The position numbers and the translations under genes are program-made. Shown here in pieces: positions 17,936-22,079 of a stretch of 22,079 bases of DNA. Below the pieces are notes generated by a model. It had not been told where the DNA came from, made no database searches, and saw only the letters and a list, made by a program, of their open reading frames with translations. Each line of letters begins with the position of its first letter. Position 1 is the first letter of the stretch. Source of the DNA: Reclinomonas americana ATCC 50394 (Eukaryota > Jakobida > Jakobea > Jakobida). Location of the stretch: contig PS015181.1 in the NCBI GenBank assembly GCA_048213135.1, forward strand, positions 100,155-122,233, read 5' to 3'.

Positions 17936-18048
17936 CATGAAATGCGGAATAATGTGAGCATGAGAGGTCAAGCGCACACACACACACTCACACACACTCG
18001 TAACTTGGAGGCGCGAATCGCGCGAATGTGGATAGTGAGACGAGGCAT
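14817..18048 (-). CDS. C2-domain protein with Ala/Pro/Gln/Tyr repeat tail and His/Lys/Ser C-terminus
   Basis: Minus-strand exons: 18048-17996, 17596-17545, 17476-17436, 17371-17336, 17277-17220, 16247-16191, 16130-16091, 16022-15844, 15784-15740, 15677-15654, 15589-15569, 15500-15291, 15231-15088, 15004-14982, 14913-14817. They total 1,080 bp (359 residues) with every phase consistent. Residues 1-124 form one C2 domain: MPRLTIHIRAIRASKL, NGLSDPYCIF, RTKTIENTLNPQWNEDL, SLVVTVRDHDK and MWHELHRGGRIELNV. All five calcium-binding Asp positions are present (D23, D29, D77, D79, D85), so calcium-dependent phospholipid binding is likely. The tail has Ala/Pro-Ala-Ala-Tyr units, then about eight tandem QPQYAA repeats, then basic and His residues (KKDLKRKGHHHGKIKFGFG) and a Ser run. 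The layout resembles plant SRC2-type C2 proteins with Pro/Tyr-rich tails. The start is chosen because MPRLTIHI is the first C2 strand. It is divergent from the sugar-kinase gene. Confidence 0.87.
16248..17219. repeat. Intronic minisatellite D in the C2-protein gene
   Basis: A 972-bp intron (minus strand, GTCTGG donor at 17219, CTCTCAG acceptor at 16248) splitting the C2 domain. From about 16590 to 17180 it holds diverged copies of a unit with AGTGGGCGTGGAGAAGCAG then TGGATGAGCAGGATGAGG. Clear copies begin near 16785, 16853, 16940 and 17009, interspersed with GA microsatellites. The long minus-strand Ser/Leu open frames across it are repeat read-through. Confidence 0.75.
17597..17995. repeat. 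C2-protein gene intron 1 with GA microsatellites and 20-N gap
   Basis: A 399-bp intron with AAG/GA-rich sequence on the plus strand, a short ATG trinucleotide run near 17725, a GT run, and GA repeat on both sides of 20 Ns at 17879-17898. The gap is a placeholder within a microsatellite, so the intron length is uncertain. Confidence 0.75.
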
Positions 18049-18173
18049 AATATGCGCGCGCACAAGTGATTTGTGAGAGAGGAGTGTGTCTGAAAGGAAA
18101 AGTTGACTGCAGAGGACATGCACGGCGACTCGCTTGTATTGCTCCTTCATTGGTGTCATCCCGTTCGCAACTG
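18049..18173. promoter_or_regulatory. Divergent promoter between the C2-protein and sugar-kinase genes
   Basis: The start codons at 18048 (minus) and 18174 (plus) are only 125 bp apart, so both promoters must be compressed here. A GCGCGCGC run (near 18054) and a GA/GT-rich middle are visible; there is no TATA box. TTGACTGCAG at about 18102-18111 could also be a 3' splice site for a 5'-UTR intron of the kinase gene. Confidence 0.55.
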
Positions 18174-18174
18174 A
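18118..18174 (+). other. Upstream ORF overlapping the sugar-kinase start (TGATG)
   Basis: An ATG at 18118 opens an 18-codon frame (MHGDSLVLLLHWCHPVRN) whose TGA overlaps the kinase ATG by one base (TGATG at 18172-18176). If transcription begins upstream of 18118, this arrangement would favour translation reinitiation control of the kinase. The transcript start is not known, so the uORF may not be transcribed. Confidence 0.4.
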
Positions 18175-20474
18175 TGCACCACGACGTGCTTTGTATTGGA
18201 CTTGCCACGTGGGACCTGTCGTTTGCGGTGCCTCGGCATCCGGGCACTGATGGGAAGGTCACTGCGGAAGGTGTGTATGAAGTGTGGTTGTTGTCGTGTT
18301 GTTGTCGTGTTTATGTGTTTGGTGTGTAGCGTTGACGGAGAGTGGGGGTGGGCCGGCGGCTGTTGCGTGGTGGGAATGGGGTGGGAGGGGCAGGGGGGAG
18401 GGGAAGGGGAGAGAAGGGGAGAGAAGGAAGAGAAGGAAGTGAAAGAAGAGAAGGAAGAGAGTGAGAGAGAGAGAGAGAGCACAAAGGAGAGGGAGGGAAA
18501 GAGGAAGAATGAGTGCAGAGATGAGGGCGAATCGGTTCTTCCTTTCTTGAAGGAGTTCTCCTTGGCCTTCTTCAATTGCCTGCCTCGACTGGTCACTGTT
18601 GCGCATCACTCTGCCTGAAGTGTGAGATTGGAGGCGACGAGGGCGGAACTGCATCGCTTTCCGAACCGGTTCTTTGGCCTTCTTCAGTTGTCTTTCTCGA
18701 CTGGCGACTGTTGCGCATCACTTTGGTGCCTTCTCTTCAAACGTCGGTCTTGTCTTCTCGCGTGCCTCTGTTGTCTTTCCTCACTTCCGAGGCAGTGCTC
18801 CTTGGCCTTTGGAACACTGATTTGCACTTCTCTGAGATCTTCCTCATGATCTTGGAGTGTGGATTCACGTATTCTCTCCATCGTCTTCCTCTCGCGTCCT
18901 TCCCTTGGAAGCAGTGCTTTTCGGTCTTCTCGCTTCAGTCCTCGAGCGTTGTGCCACGTGCACCTCTTGATATCTGCCTTTGATCTTTGATCGTGCATTC
19001 GTAATGCACAATCGCATTGCTGCCTCCTCGCTCTCGTTGCAGCTGTGCTTCTTTGGCATCTCTCTGTTGTCTTTCTCGAGCATGAAGTCGTGCTCTGTTC
19101 AGCATGTCTTGTGTATCTTCCTTTGAGTTCTCGAAAGCTGACTCCGCGCTTCTTTGCGTTCTCCCTTCGCATCTTATAACTTGTAGTGTCCCCTTGAATC
19201 GTCTACGATCTCTTCCTTGCTCGCAGCAATCTTCTCATTCTCATCTCTCTCCCCTCACAGAACGCCGCGGTGACTGCCTCTCGATTGCTGTCGGAGAAGG
19301 GCTCAGTCGCACTCTTCACAGTTGCGTCTCCCATGCTCCACAATCTTCCGCCCTCTGCACTCGTCGCTCAATCGAGCGCAGCTGTTTGGCGGTGTGCCAC
19401 GCGACACATTCGCCGAGGCACATTGTCGCGAGCTGGAGGCTTATGGCGTGCATTGTGACTTGCTGTGTTACGGTACGTCGCCGCCATCGCCCTCGTTTCC
19501 GTCTCTCCCTCCCTCTCTCACCTGCCGTCCGAAGTGCAGACGAGTCGTGGCGCATGCCAGTCAGTTCAATCTACGCCAAGCCCGACGGCACGCGGTCGAT
19601 TGTTCACTACGCACGGCCGGTAGAAGAGGCGGCAGTGGAGCGACAGCGCGACACTCTGCACCGCGTGGTGGAGGCCGTGGAGGCTGGTGAGTTTTACCGA
19701 GAAGCGCGCTAGAATCTCCTTGCTTGATGACGAGCAATCGCAGGGCAAGTGCGCTGCATTCTCGTCGACACGCACATGCCCGACCTCGCCCTGCCGGTGC
19801 TCAAGGCGGCTGCATCTGTGCACACTGTGATGGATACGGGAGCAAGCGTTGCGTCGTCTACGCCACTCAATTCTTTTCTCTCTCATGTCTGCTCACGTCC
19901 GGCGCAGTGGAAACCGCGATCACTGGAAATCGCACGCCACTGCCAGCACGTCGTGTGCTCGGAACCCTTTGTGCTGGCCGCCGCCGAGCATCTCCCTCCA
20001 GCATCTGTCAAGCGAAGACTATCAGCTGAGGGCGGTGAGGCGCGAGCCACTGCTCCTCACAGTCGCCTCGAGGCTGCAACTCAGGCACTGAATCAGCTAG
20101 TGGACGAGCTGCAGCGCACGTCGGCAGTCTCCCCCATCTCCGTCATGGCCACGTGCGGTGGTCTCGGGAGTGTGGCGTGGATCGCCACCGAGCCCGACAC
20201 GCTGCGCCACTACCCGCCCATGCGCCTGCCAGTTGTGTTGGATAGCACGGGCGCCGGCGACGCCTTTCACGGCGCGCTGGCCGCCGAACTGGCCACGTGT
20301 CCGTGCGACGCGAGCGAGGTGTGCGCGCGTCTGCCATCGATGATCCGCCTGGCCACCGCCGCCGGAGGCATGGTGTGCACGGAGCGCGGCGCGCGGAATG
20401 GGATTGCGCGGGATCGGCAGCAGTTGGTTGACGCGGTGGCCGAGCAGGTGGCGTCGGGAGTGTGGGTGCCCTGA
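18174..20474 (+). CDS. PfkB-family sugar kinase (ketohexokinase/YihV-like)
   Basis: Exons 18174-18270, 18330-18361, 19261-19320, 19382-19472, 19540-19686, 19744-19847 and 19908-20474 total 1,098 bp (365 residues), all in phase. The N-terminus DVLCIGLATWDLSFAVP is the first PfkB strand with the substrate-contacting Asp. The small 32-bp second exon supplies the Gly motif ESGGGPAANAAV. The C-terminal signature DSTGAGDAFHGAL carries the catalytic Asp at about residue 295 in GAGD. A lid-type segment SSIYAKPDGTRSIVHYA is present. The GGGPAA motif and C-terminus (CTERGARNGI) resemble the bacterial YihV (sulfofructose kinase) branch and ketohexokinase more than ribokinase or adenosine kinase. The substrate cannot be fixed from sequence. 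It would phosphorylate a sugar or sugar acid with ATP, probably in the cytosol, since no targeting peptide is seen. The chain is longer than the usual 300 residues because of an insert near residues 205-235. Confidence 0.88.
18362..19260 (+). repeat. Sugar-kinase intron 2 (899 bp) with decayed repeats
   Basis: GTTGCG donor, CCTCACAG acceptor. The 5' third is GA-rich simple sequence. About 18540-19200 carries a decayed repeat family: CTTGGCCTTCTTCAATTG at 18561 and CTTTGGCCTTCTTCAGTTG at 18672, each followed by CTCGACTGG and ACTGTTGCGCATCACT (period about 111). A minus-strand open frame, 19172-18684, rich in Arg, Lys, Glu and Gln, crosses it; see the rejected list. Confidence 0.65.
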
Positions 20475-21383
20475 GTGCGGAAGAGGAGGAAGGAGGAAGG
20501 AGGGAAGGAAAATGGGCATCCAGGTCGATGAGGTCTTGCGGAAGCAGAGCATGGCGAACGGGCCTGTTGGATTCTCGGACTGGTTCATGCATGGACGAAT
20601 GCAACCTCTGGAGTGGATCGCAAGCAACACGGAGGATTTGCTCCTCCGGATCCCTCAGTGCTTGCAGTTGCACTGAGGCTTGGCGAATACAGCCTTTGAG
20701 TTGCGAATTCTGCATGCAAATCGAATTGCTTCTCTTTTGTATCGTAGCCGCTTGAGCCTGCAGTCCAAGAGAAGAGACAATCATGATACAGCTTCTGGAT
20801 TGCGAAACCGCAATCGCCAGGGTTGGAGTTAAAGTAGCGCAAGCTGTCGGATTTCAAATGCACGTGAAACTCGAAGTGCCTCAAGCTCCCGTTCTGCTTC
20901 TCTGGAGCACCCCTTCGCCAGTACAGCTTGCAGTCATTCTGAGGCTAGGTGAATACAACACAACCTCTGACTTGCAACATTGCATCTCTGCAAGTGGTTC
21001 AAATCCACTGGTCAACCACGCTTACTGCGGTGAAGATATCGATCGCAGTTCTCGACTTGTTCGGAGCTCCGAGAGCGAACACACACACACAAGGAGCCTG
21101 CTGTTGCCTCAAGATTGGTGTCTGTGTTGATGTTTTGGATACGGTTGAAGTTGGTCATCAAGACAGCTGTTGCTTGTTTGTTGGTGAATGAATTGTTGTT
21201 GTTAACGTTGTTGTTCGTTCTCCGATGTGCTGGAGTGCTTTTCTTGCCGGCGCTCAGAGAAGCTGCAAATAAGGCCTTCTCGAACACCACACCCCTTCCC
21301 CACAGCAGCGATCAATCCAACGTCGACGACGATCCACATGTCCCCTCTCACTTGTCCCAAATCAATCACCAATCACAATCGCA
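20475..21383. other. Intergenic region with a decayed duplicated element
   Basis: 909 bp between the kinase stop and the next ATG. Two diverged copies of one segment (about 20656-20735 and 20922-20998, about 266 bp apart) share CTTGCAGT, TGAGGCT, GAATACA and TTGCA blocks. A pol III B-box-like GGTTCAAATCC lies at 20996-21006. A GTT/AAC-rich stretch lies near 21190. The last 80 bp are CA-rich and AT-richer (ATCAATCACCAATCACAATC), probably the 5' leader of the next gene. No gene is seen. Confidence 0.5.
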
Positions 21384-21741
21384 ATGGGAAAGAAGAAGAA
21401 CGCAGCGGCTGCAGCACGCGACTCCGACGGTACCCCCACCCTCACTCTCCCTTGTCCTCTCCCCACCACCACCACACGCACTCACAATCACACAACAGAC
21501 GACTCAGACGAGGAGGTGCTCCCCGTGAAACGCGGAGGCGGAGGCGGACATTTCACACGCGTTGGTGGCGGCAAGGTACACTCGAGCGACGACGATGACG
21601 ACATTGGCGGCGGCGGCGGTGGCGACGATGATGACAGTGACGGCGGTTCGACCATGAAGAAGAAGCCGGCGGGCAAGAAGGGCGGCAAGCAGGCGCCCAA
21701 GAAGCCGGCTCCGGCGGTGGCGTCGATGAAGCCGACAAAGA
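21384..21741 (+). CDS. 5' end of a gene for a charged Lys/Asp-rich protein (partial)
   Basis: Exon 1 is 21384-21429 (MGKKKNAAAAARDSD) and exon 2 starts at 21499. The 69-bp intron has a GTACCC donor and CACAACAG acceptor in phase 1. It is in frame with no stop, so retention would still give an open frame. Exon 2 encodes DSDEEVLPVKR, a Gly-rich loop, two acidic runs (SSDDDDDI, DDDDSDGG) and a basic Lys/Pro/Ala stretch (KKPAGKKGGKQAPKKP). A possible GTTGGG donor follows 21741; otherwise the frame stays open to a stop at 21828-21830 through simple sequence. The alternating Lys and Asp/Glu blocks resemble the disordered N-termini of translation factors such as eIF5B or ABCF ATPases. No catalytic domain is visible, so the identity stays open. 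Confidence 0.55.
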
Positions 21742-21836
21742 GTTGGGCGATGAGGGGGAGAGAGAGGGAGAGCAGAAGGAGAGGGCAGAGAGGGCAAGGG
21801 TGCACTTTGGTCAGCGTGGATTGTGACTGATGCATC

Positions 21837-21838
21837 GC

Positions 21839-21884
<46 letters not shown>

Positions 21885-22008
21885 CGTGCGTGTGTGTGTG
21901 TGTGCGAGAGGGAGAGTGTGTGTGAGAGAACAGAGTGAGAATGTGAGATAGTGAGCACTTTGGTCAGTGTATGCATCTTTGCTTGTCGCGTGCCTCTGTG
22001 TGTGTCTA

Positions 22009-22079
<71 letters not shown>
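21837..22079. repeat. TG dinucleotide microsatellites at the window edge
   Basis: Two TG tracts, about 21840-21902 and about 22009-22079 (running off the window), are separated by GA/GT-rich sequence. They probably lie in an intron of the partial downstream gene. Confidence 0.85.

Noticed and set aside
18684-19172. A 162-residue Arg/Lys/Glu/Gln-rich minus-strand protein
   Set aside because: It lies wholly inside kinase intron 2, whose splice sites are forced by the protein family. It begins and ends without regulatory context, and the composition follows the decayed CTTCTTTGGC-type repeats.
20940-21020. A tRNA gene around the GGTTCAAATCC T-arm
   Set aside because: The T-arm stem-loop is good, but the 7 bases after it (GGTCAAC) have no pairing partner at the required upstream distance, and no anticodon or D-arm can be drawn.

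Overview
This is nuclear DNA from an intron-dense, fairly GC-rich unicellular eukaryote (protist). Every recognisable gene is split by GT-AG introns. Most introns fall in a narrow class of about 57-71 nt; a minority of 200-1000 nt are filled with simple-sequence DNA or private minisatellites. No rRNA, tRNA, transposase, CRISPR or bacterial-type operon was found. The window encodes a homologue of the TSET subunit TASH3/TSAUCER. TSET is essentially absent from animals and fungi, so a non-opisthokont host (for example an amoebozoan, cryptist, haptophyte, rhizarian or glaucophyte) is likely. I cannot name the species.

Layout. (1) 189-490, minus: a two-exon gene for a 74-residue leucine-zipper-like protein. 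(2) 577-6010, minus: a multi-exon alpha-solenoid protein matching the TASH3/TSAUCER large subunit of the TSET/TPLATE membrane-coat complex, interrupted by a 465-N assembly gap. (3) 6011-6218: a 208-bp divergent promoter. (4) 6219-14670, plus: a 23-exon gene for nucleoporin Nup133, about 1,153 residues, with one probable 1-base indel near 13505. (5) 14817-18048, minus, converging on NUP133: a 15-exon gene for a C2-domain protein with an Ala/Pro/Gln/Tyr repeat tail and three microexons of 21-24 bp. (6) 18049-18173: a 125-bp divergent promoter. (7) 18174-20474, plus: a seven-exon PfkB-family sugar kinase of 365 residues. (8) 20475-21383: intergenic, with a decayed duplication. (9) 21384 to about 21741, plus: the 5' end of a gene for a protein with a charged Lys/Asp-rich N-terminus, followed by a long TG microsatellite at the window edge.

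How it fits together. Exon models were built by hand and checked two ways: every junction keeps reading phase, and the joined proteins match remembered family sequences at the expected spacing. TASH3/TSAUCER and Nup133 share one divergent promoter, and both belong to coat assemblies of protocoatomer type (TSET coat; nuclear-pore Y complex). The C2 protein and the sugar kinase form a second divergent pair. The main novelties are a TSET large subunit that stops before the plant SH3 tail, the head-to-head pairing with NUP133, a recurrent GTTGCG splice-donor class, microexons that each encode a small piece of a repeat, and a different private minisatellite in nearly every long intron.
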